From NCBI RefSeq assembly GCF_000353285.1, contig NZ_KB731324.1, positions 4,482,577 to 4,546,576 on the forward strand: a DNA stretch of 64,000 nucleotides, in the 5' to 3' direction. The notes beneath the pieces were generated by a model, which saw only the letters and a list, made by a program, of their open reading frames with translations, made no database searches and was not told the origin of the DNA. This stretch comes from Leptolyngbya boryana PCC 6306 (GTDB taxonomy: Bacteria > Cyanobacteriota > Cyanobacteriia > Leptolyngbyales > Leptolyngbyaceae). Every line of letters starts with the position of its first letter. The first letter of the stretch is position 1. Below are positions 42,439 to 51,785 of this stretch, piece after piece. A program made the position numbers and the translations under genes.

Positions 42439-43206
42439 ATGACCCATCCCGAAGCACTAAAAGCACTGTTAGATGATGTATCTCAAGGCAAACTGAGTTC
42501 AGAAGATGCATTGAGCAAGCTGAGATATCTCACTTATGAGCCAGTTGGAGGTTTTGCTAATATTGACCATCATCGATCGCTGAGAACGGGTTTCCCGGAA
42601 GTCATTTGGAGTCCGGGTAAAACGCCCGAGCAGATTGCTCAAATCATGGAAACAATGCGAGATAAAGCGACAGTCGTCATGGCAACTCGGATGGAGCCTG
42701 AAGTGTATGCTTGGGTGAAAGAAATGGTTCCAGATGCCCTTTACTATGCGACTGCTAAGATTTGCGCGTTAGGCAGTCCAAAAGCTCCGATTTATCCAGG
42801 TACAATTGGGATTCTTTCAGCAGGCACAGCAGATCTTCCTGTTGCCGAAGAAGCAGCCATTACTGCTGAACTCTGTGGATTTCGGGTGAATCGACTTTGG
42901 GATGTCGGCGTTGCTGGAATTCATCGCTTGCTAAGTAATGTGCATGTGTTGACTCAGGCAGATGTGCTAATTGTCGTCGCAGGCATGGAAGGAGCATTGC
43001 CGAGTGTAGTAGCTGGTCTGTCAGATTGTGCGATCGTCGCTGTTCCCACCAGTATCGGATATGGAGCCAGTTTTAATGGACTATCCGCATTGCTCACGAT
43101 GTTGAATTCTTGTGCGACTGGAATTGGGGTCGTCAATATTGACAACGGATTTGGAGCCGCCATGTTAGCAGGTCAGATTTTGAGAACAGCTAGTAAATTG
43201 AAGTAA
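42439..43206 (+). CDS. larB: Nickel pincer cofactor biosynthesis protein LarB
   Basis: A 255-residue protein with an N-terminal helical part and a PurE-like carboxylase C-terminal domain (GTIGILSAGTADLPVAEEAA, GVAGIHRLLSNVH, VVAGMEGALPSVVAGL, VPTSIGYGASFNGL). LarB carboxylates and hydrolyses nicotinic acid adenine dinucleotide, the first step to the nickel-pincer nucleotide of lactate racemase-like enzymes. Cys225 in LNSCATGIG matches the region of the covalent nucleophile described for LarB. No larC or larE is in the window. Followed by a terminator, so it closes the operon with the two solute-binding proteins. Confidence 0.93.
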   Translation: MTHPEALKALLDDVSQGKLSSEDALSKLRYLTYEPVGGFANIDHHRSLRTGFPEVIWSPGKTPEQIAQIMETMRDKATVVMATRMEPEVYAWVKEMVPDALYYATAKICALGSPKAPIYPGTIGILSAGTADLPVAEEAAITAELCGFRVNRLWDVGVAGIHRLLSNVHVLTQADVLIVVAGMEGALPSVVAGLSDCAIVAVPTSIGYGASFNGLSALLTMLNSCATGIGVVNIDNGFGAAMLAGQILRTASKLK

Positions 43207-43224
43207 AACTAGCAGTGTGGAGCG

Positions 43225-43256
43225 AGAAGTCAGAATTTTACAAAACTCCGACTTCT
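43225..43256. terminator. Terminator between larB and the flavoprotein gene
   Basis: AGAAGTCAGAATTTT (43225-43239) pairs with AAAACTCCGACTTCT (43242-43256) with two mismatches and a 2-nt loop. The stem base contains A/T tracts; it lies between convergent genes and could serve both. Confidence 0.7.
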
Positions 43257-43269
43257 GAACAATCATCAC

Positions 43270-44487
43270 CTAGCTATTGAACGCTGGAAAGAAGTTTGAT
43301 CCCACCGATTTTTTCAATCGCCGCATCGCCCGCCCTGCCATATCCGTAAATAGTAAATCGCCACACAAAAGCTGAGTAGCATAGCGTGTACTTTTCTCAT
43401 ACTTCACGCCGTACTTATAGCAAACTCCCGTCCACTGGTAAAACACCCGCGCTAAATTCAAAGCTGCATCAAAATTTGCTGCAAACTCGGCGTGAATGCG
43501 ATCGGTATATTCATCTGCTGCTTGATCAATAATGCTTTGAGCTGCGATCGCACCACTCTTCACCGCATGGAGAATTCCATCGCCAAACAATGGATTGATC
43601 AATCCCGCTGCATCCCCGACTAGTAAAATCCGTCCTTCATGTAATGGCTCTTTCCCACTCCACGTCGGCAACGGATGAGCGTGAAATTTCAAAGCTGAAC
43701 GATCGTATTTCAATCCCAACGCATCCATATATTCCAGAATCGTCTTCTGCAACTGCGCGGGTAAATCGCGATCGCGTCTCGCATCCTGATTATCTGGACG
43801 AAACACACCTGCTCCAATATTCAAATGATCAGCTTTCGGAAAAATCCAGGCATATCCGCGTTTCACCGCACCATATTCTAAATGAGCAATATCGGGACGT
43901 AAATCTGCATGACCATCGCCCCATTGATGTGGATGCTCAATCTCCATTGCTAACGCGATCGCTTTGCGCTTTCTCAACTGAGTCGCCTTTGCAACCACTC
44001 CATTCGCGCCATCGGCTCCAATCACATATTGCGCCTTTGCTGTAAATTCCGATCCTGTCTTAATCCCCTGTGCTCGGACAATCACGCCATCAGGTTCAGG
44101 TTCAAGCGATCGGAGCGCAATTCCATCTCGCAACTCGGCTCCAAACTGGCTCGCTCTTTGAGCCAGAGCATTGTCGAAAATGGGTCGTTGAACCATCCAG
44201 AGCGATAAGCGCTCATCGGTCGATCGCGGATTCATCGCAACAAGATAGGGATTTTCAAACTTCCAGGTATGCCGCATCTGGGTAACATCTGACTCGACAA
44301 ACGCCTCTGGAGCTAAATCTTGTAACTGAGACTGCATCACCATCGGCATCCCGCCACCGCACGTCTTATGACGAGGCAAAAACTGTTTTTCCAGTAGAGC
44401 TACAGTGAATCCAGCTTGGGCAAGTTGAGCAGCAGCGATCGAGCCAGAGGGGCCTGCACCGATAACAACGACATCGTAGGTTTGCAT
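43270..44487 (-). CDS. Geranylgeranyl reductase family FAD-dependent oxidoreductase (ChlP-like)
   Basis: From the ATG at 44487 the product has 405 residues. It shows the dinucleotide-binding motif YDVVVIGAGPSGSIAAAQLA, the family motif RHKTCGGGMP, and the late FAD motif ILLVGDAAGLINPLFGDGILHA. The family includes ChlP, which saturates geranylgeranyl to phytyl for chlorophyll and tocopherol, and archaeal lipid reductases. The sequence is not close enough by eye to the canonical ChlP to claim that role; cyanobacteria usually carry several paralogues. Confidence 0.88.
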   Translation of the reverse strand: MQTYDVVVIGAGPSGSIAAAQLAQAGFTVALLEKQFLPRHKTCGGGMPMVMQSQLQDLAPEAFVESDVTQMRHTWKFENPYLVAMNPRSTDERLSLWMVQRPIFDNALAQRASQFGAELRDGIALRSLEPEPDGVIVRAQGIKTGSEFTAKAQYVIGADGANGVVAKATQLRKRKAIALAMEIEHPHQWGDGHADLRPDIAHLEYGAVKRGYAWIFPKADHLNIGAGVFRPDNQDARRDRDLPAQLQKTILEYMDALGLKYDRSALKFHAHPLPTWSGKEPLHEGRILLVGDAAGLINPLFGDGILHAVKSGAIAAQSIIDQAADEYTDRIHAEFAANFDAALNLARVFYQWTGVCYKYGVKYEKSTRYATQLLCGDLLFTDMAGRAMRRLKKSVGSNFFPAFNS

Positions 44488-44519
44488 GAGCGATCTAGAA
44501 AATTGCACCTACTAGACTA

Positions 44520-44843
44520 TCACCGTAAAAGCTGGCTCAGCACTGAATCCATGCCCTGCACTTCTAGTAAAACCTGTTGCTTTTCACGCTCACCATAGGC
44601 ATCCCAGTTATTTCGCAAATTAATGCCTAATGAGTACCGTTGTCTAGAACAACAAATAATCACCGAAATTCCGCGATCGAGCAATCTTGAGCCTAAGTCA
44701 TACGCTTGATCTCGACGCTGCGCACTAAAGCTATGAAACTGGCAAAACAACTCACCTTGATAGCTAATTCCATCACAGAGTTGATCGTGAAACCAAAACT
44801 TAAAAAATCGACAATCGGATTCATTTGCGAGTAGCAGGTTCAT
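44520..44843 (-). CDS. Hypothetical protein upstream of the flavoprotein
   Basis: A 107-residue soluble protein (MNLLLANESDCRFFKFWF, GISVIICCSRQRYSLGIN, LREKQ-like end) rich in Cys and aromatic residues. No known family recognised. It is on the same strand as the flavoprotein gene and 32 bp before it, so likely co-transcribed. Confidence 0.6.
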   Translation of the reverse strand: MNLLLANESDCRFFKFWFHDQLCDGISYQGELFCQFHSFSAQRRDQAYDLGSRLLDRGISVIICCSRQRYSLGINLRNNWDAYGEREKQQVLLEVQGMDSVLSQLLR

Positions 44844-45426
44844 GCAAAATAATAGATCAGCCCAATCATTAAATACTTCAAAGGAAAATTCAGAGTTTCC
44901 GGTTCATTGTGCCAGTTTTAGAACATATAAATGTATCTTTTCAATCCAATTGGCGCAGTCAGTGCACCCCCATTTCTTAGGGTATTGAATGTCAAACTCA
45001 GGTTGATTCAGTTCTTATTCTTAATACTATTTAATAAAGTCGGGCAACCTATCTATCCTAAGACAGACGAAATATGCAGTTTGTCGCGAAGACATCAAAA
45101 AACAGCCTCAGCGATAAAGTTTAAGTAATTTCCACAGTTTCTCTGAAGGAAGGGATCAGACTGTCATAAGGGATCTGGCATTTTCGGCATAAAATTCGCT
45201 AAAATCAGCTTTAATTGCCGTGTTTTTACGAGGGTGCTCGGAATTTTGAATTCATGCTTATACGGGGAGCATCGTCACAATTACGGAGCAGGATCGTAAT
45301 TTCAGATGTCAGTGAGCATCAAAGCGAGTACACCCCCAAAAACGTTCCCATTCGACTGCAATGCAAAACTGCAATGATTCCATCATCAGATCTCAATCGA
45401 CTCAGCCGCCAGATCGGGGAACCTTC
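44844..45426. other. 583-bp divergent intergenic region
   Basis: The longest gap in the window. Two short open stretches on the + strand (44931-45128 and 45215-45430) have poor composition and no ribosome site, so I do not call them. Probably holds the promoter of the 45-53 kb signalling genes. No hairpin stronger than background was noticed. Confidence 0.5.
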
Positions 45427-46524
45427 ATGAAAATTTTGGTGATTGAAGACGAAAAAGATGTTCGGCTGAACATTCTAGAAATTCTTGCCTCTGGGGGCTT
45501 TGACTCCCTGAATGCCGATAATGGTATGACCGGAATTCAATTGGCAAAGGAGCGATCGCCCGATTTGATTCTCTGCGATATCAAAATGCCTGATTTTGAC
45601 GGCTACAACGTTTTAGAAGCATTGCGTCAAGATCCAAGCACAGCAATGATTCCGTTTATTTTTCTGACTGCCAAAGCCGATAAAGCCGATATGCGACAGG
45701 GGATGAATTTGGGCGCGGATGACTACTTAACCAAACCCTTTCGCCGGGTGGAATTATTAGAGACGATCGCTGCTCGTCTGAAACGGCATAGCGCCCAACT
45801 TGAGATTCAGAGAAAGGTCGATGAACTGCAATCCATCAATAGTCAGAAAAACGATCTGCTCAACACGATTACGCACGATCTGCGCGCACCACTCACGACA
45901 ATTAAAGTGGCGCTGCAATTAATGGATGCGATGCCGGACAATCGGCGGCAATATATCGATATTGCGCTGAATGCGTGCGATCAAGGCGATGAATTGATCC
46001 AAAACTTATTAGATTTGTATCAACTGGAATCTGGAGAAGCGTTAGCTCCACCCGAACCGCTCAATTTAAGAGAGCTTTTGCGGAAAACAACAGATGCGTT
46101 TCAAGTCAGAACTCGGGATTGTCAACAACTTCTCAAGGTGAATCTTCCCGAAACCTTGCCTGTGATTGTGGCAGATGGAGTCAGTTTGCGCCGAATTCTC
46201 GTTGAGCTGTTAAATAATGCCTGCAAATATACACAAAGTGGAGGTGAAATCTGCCTCAAAGTTCGCGAAGGATTGAGTGAAAATCAGACTCCACTTTTGC
46301 AATTTACGATCGCCAATCAATCCGAAATTCCGACAAAAAACTTGCCGCATATTTTTGACAAATTTTATCGAGTTCCGGGCAGCGATCGCTGGCAAAAAGG
46401 CGGCACAGGTCTAGGACTTGCCCTCGTCAAAAAGCTCGTTGAACAGCTTCAAGGCAGTATTATTGTAAAAAGCCAGACTGGGTGGACTACTTTTGTCATC
46501 GAACTGCCTTATGAAACTCTTTAA
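45427..46524 (+). CDS. Receiver domain - histidine kinase hybrid protein
   Basis: From the ATG at 45427 (MKILVIEDEKDVRLN) the product has 365 residues. An N-terminal receiver domain has phospho-acceptor Asp51 (LILCDIKMPDFDG) and Lys103 (LTKPF). A short coiled coil follows, then HisKA with His150 in NTITHDLRAPLTTIK and HATPase_c (LLNNACKYTQSG, GGTGLGLALVKKLVEQ). The receiver-first layout means it is driven by another kinase and passes phosphate on. First gene of the signalling island. Confidence 0.93.
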   Translation: MKILVIEDEKDVRLNILEILASGGFDSLNADNGMTGIQLAKERSPDLILCDIKMPDFDGYNVLEALRQDPSTAMIPFIFLTAKADKADMRQGMNLGADDYLTKPFRRVELLETIAARLKRHSAQLEIQRKVDELQSINSQKNDLLNTITHDLRAPLTTIKVALQLMDAMPDNRRQYIDIALNACDQGDELIQNLLDLYQLESGEALAPPEPLNLRELLRKTTDAFQVRTRDCQQLLKVNLPETLPVIVADGVSLRRILVELLNNACKYTQSGGEICLKVREGLSENQTPLLQFTIANQSEIPTKNLPHIFDKFYRVPGSDRWQKGGTGLGLALVKKLVEQLQGSIIVKSQTGWTTFVIELPYETL

Positions 46525-46618
46525 ATGAACTTCAGCAAGTCTCCATGAAGTTCGATCAAAATTTGAGTAAAGATTTTAGAGGCAAAGATTTATTCACCCC
46601 TGAATTCGAGCGTGAGTC

Positions 46619-49600
46619 ATGCGAGAAACTGACCAGATCCAGTTACAACAGCGCAATGCGGAACTCGAAGTACTCGTCGCCGAACTGCGATCGCAACTTC
46701 AATCCCAATCTGTGCAAGAACTGACGAAAACCCCCAAAGCAATCGCTCCTTCAGTGTCGAGCGTGGAGGCGGAATTTGATCTGGATACCGTGCGATCGCT
46801 GCGCTATCAAATCACCAAGCTCGAACATAAGATCGAACAACTTCAAGCTGAAGTCAGTCGTCGCCGTCGTGAGCAAGAAAGCCTCAGAACGAGCGAACAA
46901 CGCTATCGATCCGTCGTAGAAGCGATGCATGAAGCTGTGATGATGCTCAATGCAGAAGGACTCATCGAAACTTGTAATGCCAGTACTGAGAAAATTTTGG
47001 AATGTGCGATCGATGAATTGATCGATCGCAATATTTTGGAGTTGGGCTGGGAAGCGATCCATGAAGATGGTTCTGCATTTGATCTCGAAACTTTTCCGGG
47101 TCTGATCACGGCAAAAACGGGGATTCCCTGCTCAGAAGTCATTCTGGGTCTCTGCAAACCTGAGAAACAGGTAACTTGGATTTCGATCAATTCTCAGCCG
47201 CTGTTTCAGCCTGGACAAGTTTTACCCTACGCGGTCGTTGTTTCTTTTTCAGATATTAGTCTGCGCCGCTGGATCGAAGAGGAGCGGCATCAACTGTTAG
47301 CCCGTGAGCAAACTGCCCGTGCTGAAGCAGAATTAGCCCGTGAACAGATTAACCGGGTTTTGCAGAGCATTACCGATGGATTTGTCGCGCTCGATCGCTC
47401 TGCTCGTTTTACCTATGTCAATCACGCTGCCGCACAGATCTTAGGGAAGCCTGCCCGAGATTTGCTCGGCAAAGTGCTTTGGCAGGAGTTTCCCGACTTT
47501 GCAGAAACGAGTTTTGGGCAACTCTATCGACGTGCGATGGCAGAAGGTGTCCCCCTCGAAATTGTCGATTACTATATCCCCTGTCAGGGCTGGTATTCAA
47601 TGCGCGCCTATCCTGCTAAGTCTGGCGTGTCTTTATTTTTCCGCAATATGACCGATTCGGTCGAAACCGCAAGAGAGCGCGACCAAGCTCAGCAAGCGCT
47701 CAGATGTGCCTTACAGCGGTTATCCTTCCATGTGGATAATTCACCGTTTGCTGTCATTGAATGGGATCAAAATTTACGGATCACTCGCTGGTCACGCGAA
47801 GCCGAAGCCTTACTCGGATGGGATGCGTCTGAAGTGATTGGCAAACAGTTTGGAAGTTGGGAATTAGTCGTACCAGAGGATTTAGGCACGGTTGATCGCG
47901 CGATCGCGCAACTTCTCAACGGGCAGACGACTCGCAATGTTTGTACCAGCCGCAATGTCTCGAAAGATGGCTCGATCGTGCCCTGTGAATGGTATAACTC
48001 CGTCCTGTTTGATAGCTCAGGTGAGCTAATTTCAGTCTTGTCGCTGATTTTGAATGTGCGAGAGCGACAGCAAGTCGAAGATGAACGCAAAGCTGCGGCT
48101 GCGGAACTGCGAGAAAGTGAAGAACGATTCCGGCAGTTAGCTGAGAACATTGAACAGATCTTCTGGATGTACGATGTCGAGCAACGCAAGCTGATTTACA
48201 TCAGTCCAGGATGTCAGCAAGTTTTGGGGTATGACAGTCAAAGCTGTTATGAGAAACCGTTAAGTTTTTGGCTCAATCGGGGGCTACCAGAAGATATCCC
48301 CCATCTGATGAAAGTCAGTCGGCAAGCACTCAGAGGCAAATCCGCAGAGGCAACATTTCAGTTCCAGCGCCCCGATCAAGAAAAGCGCTGGTTACTCGCA
48401 CGTGCCTTTCCCGTGCGCAATCAGCAAGGCAAAGTCTATCGCATAGCGGGAATTGCAGAAGATATTACCGAAGCTAAGCATCGAGAAGCAGAGCGCCAAG
48501 CTCAAGAGCAGCGATTGTTACTTTTAGAGTCTGTCGTCTTAAATGCAAATGATGCGATCGTGATTACTGAAGCAGAACCCGTGGAGCCACCAGGTCCGAG
48601 AATTGTCTTTGTGAATGATGCCTTCACGCGCATGATGGGCTACGAGAAGCATGAGGTGATTGGCAAGACCCCTCGGATTTTGCAAGGTCCGAAAACGAAT
48701 TGGACAGTCTTGAAGAATCTGCGATCCGCTTTAAAGAACTGGCAGCCTGTGATTACCGAACTGATCAACTATCACAAAGACGGGTCTGAAGTGTGGATCG
48801 AACTGAGTATTTTCCCAGTCACCGACCAAACCGGACATTACACTTATTGGGTCGGCTTGCAGCGTGAAATTACCCACCGCAAACAAGCTGAGATTGAAAT
48901 GCGAAAAGCATTAGAAAAAGAACGCGAGCTAAGCGAACTGAAATCAAACTTTGTCACCACTGTTTCGCATGAGTTTCGTACGCCCTTGAGTACGATTCTT
49001 TCTTCGGCAGACATGCTGGAGTTTTATGCGGGAAATTGTTCGATCGATAAACAACTTGAACATATCCAGCGCATTCAAGCGGCATCTTTGAACATGAAAG
49101 ACCTTCTCAGTGACATTCTGATGCTGGAGCGGGCTGATGCCAAGAAAGTCAAGTTTGAACCGGCTCCACTCAATATTTTGTCTTTTTGCGAGAACCTGAT
49201 CGATGAAATGCGATTGAATGATCAAGCTCAGCACCAGATTAGGTTTGAACCGGAAGCGGATGTGTCAGAAATTCGCGGCTACATGGATGCGAAATTGATG
49301 CGGCAAATTTTTACCAATCTGCTTTCTAATGCGTTGAAATACTCTCCGGCTGAGTCCACCATCACATTCCGAATCCGACAAGATCAGACCCACGTTTACT
49401 TTGAAGTGCAAGATCAAGGCATTGGAATCCCGGAAAGTGATCAAGTGCGGCTCTTTGAAGCATTTCATCGAGCTACGAATGTCGGAATGATTTCTGGAAA
49501 TGGATTAGGACTGGCGATCGTCAAACAATCAGTTGAAATTCATCAAGGGCAGATTCAATTAACGAGTCATGAAAATCAAGGAACAATGGTTCAAGTGATG

Positions 49601-49639
49601 TTGCCTCTGCGCCCTCAAGATACGGAAATTTTAGACTGA
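46619..49639 (+). CDS. Multi-PAS sensor histidine kinase
   Basis: A 1006-residue soluble kinase. An N-terminal coiled coil (about 1-95) is followed by about five PAS/PAC units: roughly 95-215, 240-350, 365-485, 500-625 and 635-765 (the last contains NDAFTRMMGYEKHEVIGKTPRILQG, a LOV-like sequence but without the NCRFLQ cysteine motif). HisKA follows, with His784 in TTVSHEFRTPLSTI, then HATPase_c (LLSNALKYSP, GNGLGLAIVKQS). Its TGA overlaps the ATG of the next gene by one base. Confidence 0.92.
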   Translation: MRETDQIQLQQRNAELEVLVAELRSQLQSQSVQELTKTPKAIAPSVSSVEAEFDLDTVRSLRYQITKLEHKIEQLQAEVSRRRREQESLRTSEQRYRSVVEAMHEAVMMLNAEGLIETCNASTEKILECAIDELIDRNILELGWEAIHEDGSAFDLETFPGLITAKTGIPCSEVILGLCKPEKQVTWISINSQPLFQPGQVLPYAVVVSFSDISLRRWIEEERHQLLAREQTARAEAELAREQINRVLQSITDGFVALDRSARFTYVNHAAAQILGKPARDLLGKVLWQEFPDFAETSFGQLYRRAMAEGVPLEIVDYYIPCQGWYSMRAYPAKSGVSLFFRNMTDSVETARERDQAQQALRCALQRLSFHVDNSPFAVIEWDQNLRITRWSREAEALLGWDASEVIGKQFGSWELVVPEDLGTVDRAIAQLLNGQTTRNVCTSRNVSKDGSIVPCEWYNSVLFDSSGELISVLSLILNVRERQQVEDERKAAAAELRESEERFRQLAENIEQIFWMYDVEQRKLIYISPGCQQVLGYDSQSCYEKPLSFWLNRGLPEDIPHLMKVSRQALRGKSAEATFQFQRPDQEKRWLLARAFPVRNQQGKVYRIAGIAEDITEAKHREAERQAQEQRLLLLESVVLNANDAIVITEAEPVEPPGPRIVFVNDAFTRMMGYEKHEVIGKTPRILQGPKTNWTVLKNLRSALKNWQPVITELINYHKDGSEVWIELSIFPVTDQTGHYTYWVGLQREITHRKQAEIEMRKALEKERELSELKSNFVTTVSHEFRTPLSTILSSADMLEFYAGNCSIDKQLEHIQRIQAASLNMKDLLSDILMLERADAKKVKFEPAPLNILSFCENLIDEMRLNDQAQHQIRFEPEADVSEIRGYMDAKLMRQIFTNLLSNALKYSPAESTITFRIRQDQTHVYFEVQDQGIGIPESDQVRLFEAFHRATNVGMISGNGLGLAIVKQSVEIHQGQIQLTSHENQGTMVQVMLPLRPQDTEILD

Positions 49640-50118
49640 TGGTGAAATGGTTGATATTTGCGATCGCAGGATTAGGCATCGCTGGGCTAGGCAAGATCGG
49701 TGAGATGACGATTGAGACAATGGGCAGCCTCGTTCACTTTAACTGTCGCCCAACCGCAAACCGTGTGATCTGTGAATTAACGCATGAACCTTTAATCGGT
49801 TCATTAAAAACAATTGAGTTTGAGAAGCAAGAGTTAAAGATGACCACCATCCAGCAAGGACGGCGCTCTACAGATCAACGGTTAGCAATCGTTTTACAAT
49901 CCGGTGCAGTGATTCCTCTCACTCACAATTGGTCAACCAGCAACAATCAGCAATTGTTGCAGCAACGGGATTTGCTCGATCGCTTTATTGCCGACACAAC
50001 TGCAAAGACGCTGAATATTCGGACACACCGACCTGGACAGCTTTGGGTCATTTTAGCGAGTTTGCTAGCAGGCATGGGAGGATGCGTTGCGATCGCGCTT
50101 AAACTCTCCAAAGGGTGA
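49639..50118 (+). CDS. Small two-helix membrane protein coupled to the PAS kinase
   Basis: A 159-residue protein with a hydrophobic segment at each end (LIFAIAGLGIAGLGKIG and LWVILASLLAGMGGCVAIAL). The region between, about 100 residues, holds CRPTANRVICELTHEPLIG and likely faces one side of the membrane. The start overlaps the kinase stop (TGATG), so the proteins are made together. No family recognised; a membrane partner or accessory of the soluble kinase is an inference from coupling. Confidence 0.75.
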   Translation: MVKWLIFAIAGLGIAGLGKIGEMTIETMGSLVHFNCRPTANRVICELTHEPLIGSLKTIEFEKQELKMTTIQQGRRSTDQRLAIVLQSGAVIPLTHNWSTSNNQQLLQQRDLLDRFIADTTAKTLNIRTHRPGQLWVILASLLAGMGGCVAIALKLSKG

Positions 50119-50359
50119 TTCTTCTAGTGAGATCGTTTGCCCCACAAGCCAGATTCCGGGAAAACGCGATGGCTAGAAATTAGGGCGGCGGGAGGATTCC
50201 ATCCCGTCTGGAATTGTGTCAATTTAGAAAGGATTGGTTCAAGAAATTCACTCTGTCATCAATACTTGTAGAGATCTTGTTTAGCGCCTTCACCTTGAGG
50301 GCTATGGGGATCTCAACTTAGCGAATTGACAAATTCATCGGCATTTACGCTCAATCCCC

Positions 50360-51190
50360 ATGCTGTCACAGTCGCCTACCCTCGAAGATATTGAAGTTCA
50401 ACTGCTGTTTGATGGCATTTATCGCTACTACGGCTATGATTTTCGCAACTATGCCTCTTCATCTCGGAGACGAAGAGTGCAAAATTTTATGCAGTCTGAA
50501 AGAATCGAGACAATCTCAGCATTACAGGAAAAAGTCTTGCACGATCGCGCCACGCTCGATCGCTTCTTGCTCAACTTGACCGTCAATGTCACCTCTATGT
50601 TTCGCGATCCGAGCTTCTTTCTGACCTTCAGAAACGTCGTCTTGCCTATGTTGCGCACTTATCCCTTTATTCGGATTTGGCACGCAGGCTGCTCAACCGG
50701 AGAAGAAGTGTATTCCATGGCAATTTTATTGCAAGAAGCAGGCATCTACCATCGCTGTCGGATCTACGCAACCGACACTAATGAGAAAGCATTGCAAGCT
50801 GCCAAGACTGGAATATTTTCACTGTCTGCAATGCAAGAATATACGCAGCAATATCTCAAAGCAGGAGGTAGCAAATCATTCTCTGAGTACTATACAGCCG
50901 CGTACGAAAATGCGATTTTTCGCGCTTCGCTGCGCGACAACATTGTCTTCTCGCAGCATAATCTTGTGACTGATGGATCATTCAATGAATTCAATGTAAT
51001 TTTGTGCCGCAATGTCTTGATTTACTTCGATCGTGTCTTACAAAATCGCGTGCATGAGCTGTTTTATCAAAGCCTCTGCCCTTTTGGCATTTTGGCATTA
51101 GGACGGCAAGAATCCCTCCGATTTACGGCGTATCACGATCGCTACGAACCCCTTTCAACCTCTGAGAAGCTTTATCGGAGGTTAGACTAA
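50360..51190 (+). CDS. cheR: CheR-type protein-glutamate methyltransferase
   Basis: A 276-residue CheR: N-terminal helical domain (FDGIYRYYGYDFRNYASSSRRRRVQNFM), SAM motif IWHAGCSTGEEVYSMAILL, then YATDTNEKALQAAKTGIFS and VILCRNVLIYFDRVLQNRV, all diagnostic. It transfers methyl groups from SAM to receptor glutamates. No chemoreceptor, CheA or CheW gene is in the window, so it belongs to a non-canonical CheBR-kinase module. Its stop overlaps the CheB start (TAATG). Confidence 0.94.
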   Translation: MLSQSPTLEDIEVQLLFDGIYRYYGYDFRNYASSSRRRRVQNFMQSERIETISALQEKVLHDRATLDRFLLNLTVNVTSMFRDPSFFLTFRNVVLPMLRTYPFIRIWHAGCSTGEEVYSMAILLQEAGIYHRCRIYATDTNEKALQAAKTGIFSLSAMQEYTQQYLKAGGSKSFSEYYTAAYENAIFRASLRDNIVFSQHNLVTDGSFNEFNVILCRNVLIYFDRVLQNRVHELFYQSLCPFGILALGRQESLRFTAYHDRYEPLSTSEKLYRRLD

Positions 51191-51750
51191 TGGCACCTGC
51201 TTTGGTGGCGATAGGTACTTCTCTAGGGGGATTATCCGCGCTGCGGACTATGTTAAAAGGGGTACCAGGATGTTTCACAGTGCCGATCGCCATCGTACAG
51301 CATCGGGATCAAGGATCGACAGACATGCTCAGCCGGATTTTACAGCAGGAAAGCGCGTTGACCATTTTGGAAGTGGAGGACAAAGAGCCGATTCGCCCTG
51401 GATTCGTTTACCTAGCTCCGCCGAATTACCATCTTCTTGCTGAACCTGAGTATTTTTCGCTTTCAATTGATCCCCCCGTTGCTTTTGCAAGACCTTCGAT
51501 CGATGTCTTGTTCGAGTCCGCAGCAAAGGTTTACGCTCAGTCGGTCATCGGGATCATCTTGACGGGTGCAAATCAAGATGGTTCAGAAGGTCTGGCTCAG
51601 ATTAAAGCGCAAGGCGGCACGACCATCGTGCAAGATCCTCGTACTGCTGAATGCCCGATTATGCCGGAAGCCGCAATTGCTAAAAGCGCTGTTGATTATG
51701 TTCTCCCGTTGCATCAGATTCCATCTATGCTGGTTACTCTCTGCTCCTAA
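51190..51750 (+). CDS. cheB: CheB-type methylesterase domain protein (no receiver)
   Basis: A 186-residue stand-alone CheB catalytic domain. The triad is visible: Ser11 in IGTSLGGLSAL, His38 in IVQHRDQGS and Asp130 in LTGANQDGSEGL. It lacks the N-terminal receiver domain of enteric CheB, so it is not switched by phosphorylation directly. Translation is coupled to cheR; the next kinase starts 36 bp later. Confidence 0.94.
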   Translation: MAPALVAIGTSLGGLSALRTMLKGVPGCFTVPIAIVQHRDQGSTDMLSRILQQESALTILEVEDKEPIRPGFVYLAPPNYHLLAEPEYFSLSIDPPVAFARPSIDVLFESAAKVYAQSVIGIILTGANQDGSEGLAQIKAQGGTTIVQDPRTAECPIMPEAAIAKSAVDYVLPLHQIPSMLVTLCS

Positions 51751-51785
51751 CCTCACCCTACTCCCGCTGTTTTAGGATCGTGCCC

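Noticed and set aside
44931-45430. Two short + strand open frames in the 583-bp gap
   Set aside because: No ribosome site, no family pattern, and the second simply runs into the start of the receiver-kinase gene in another frame.
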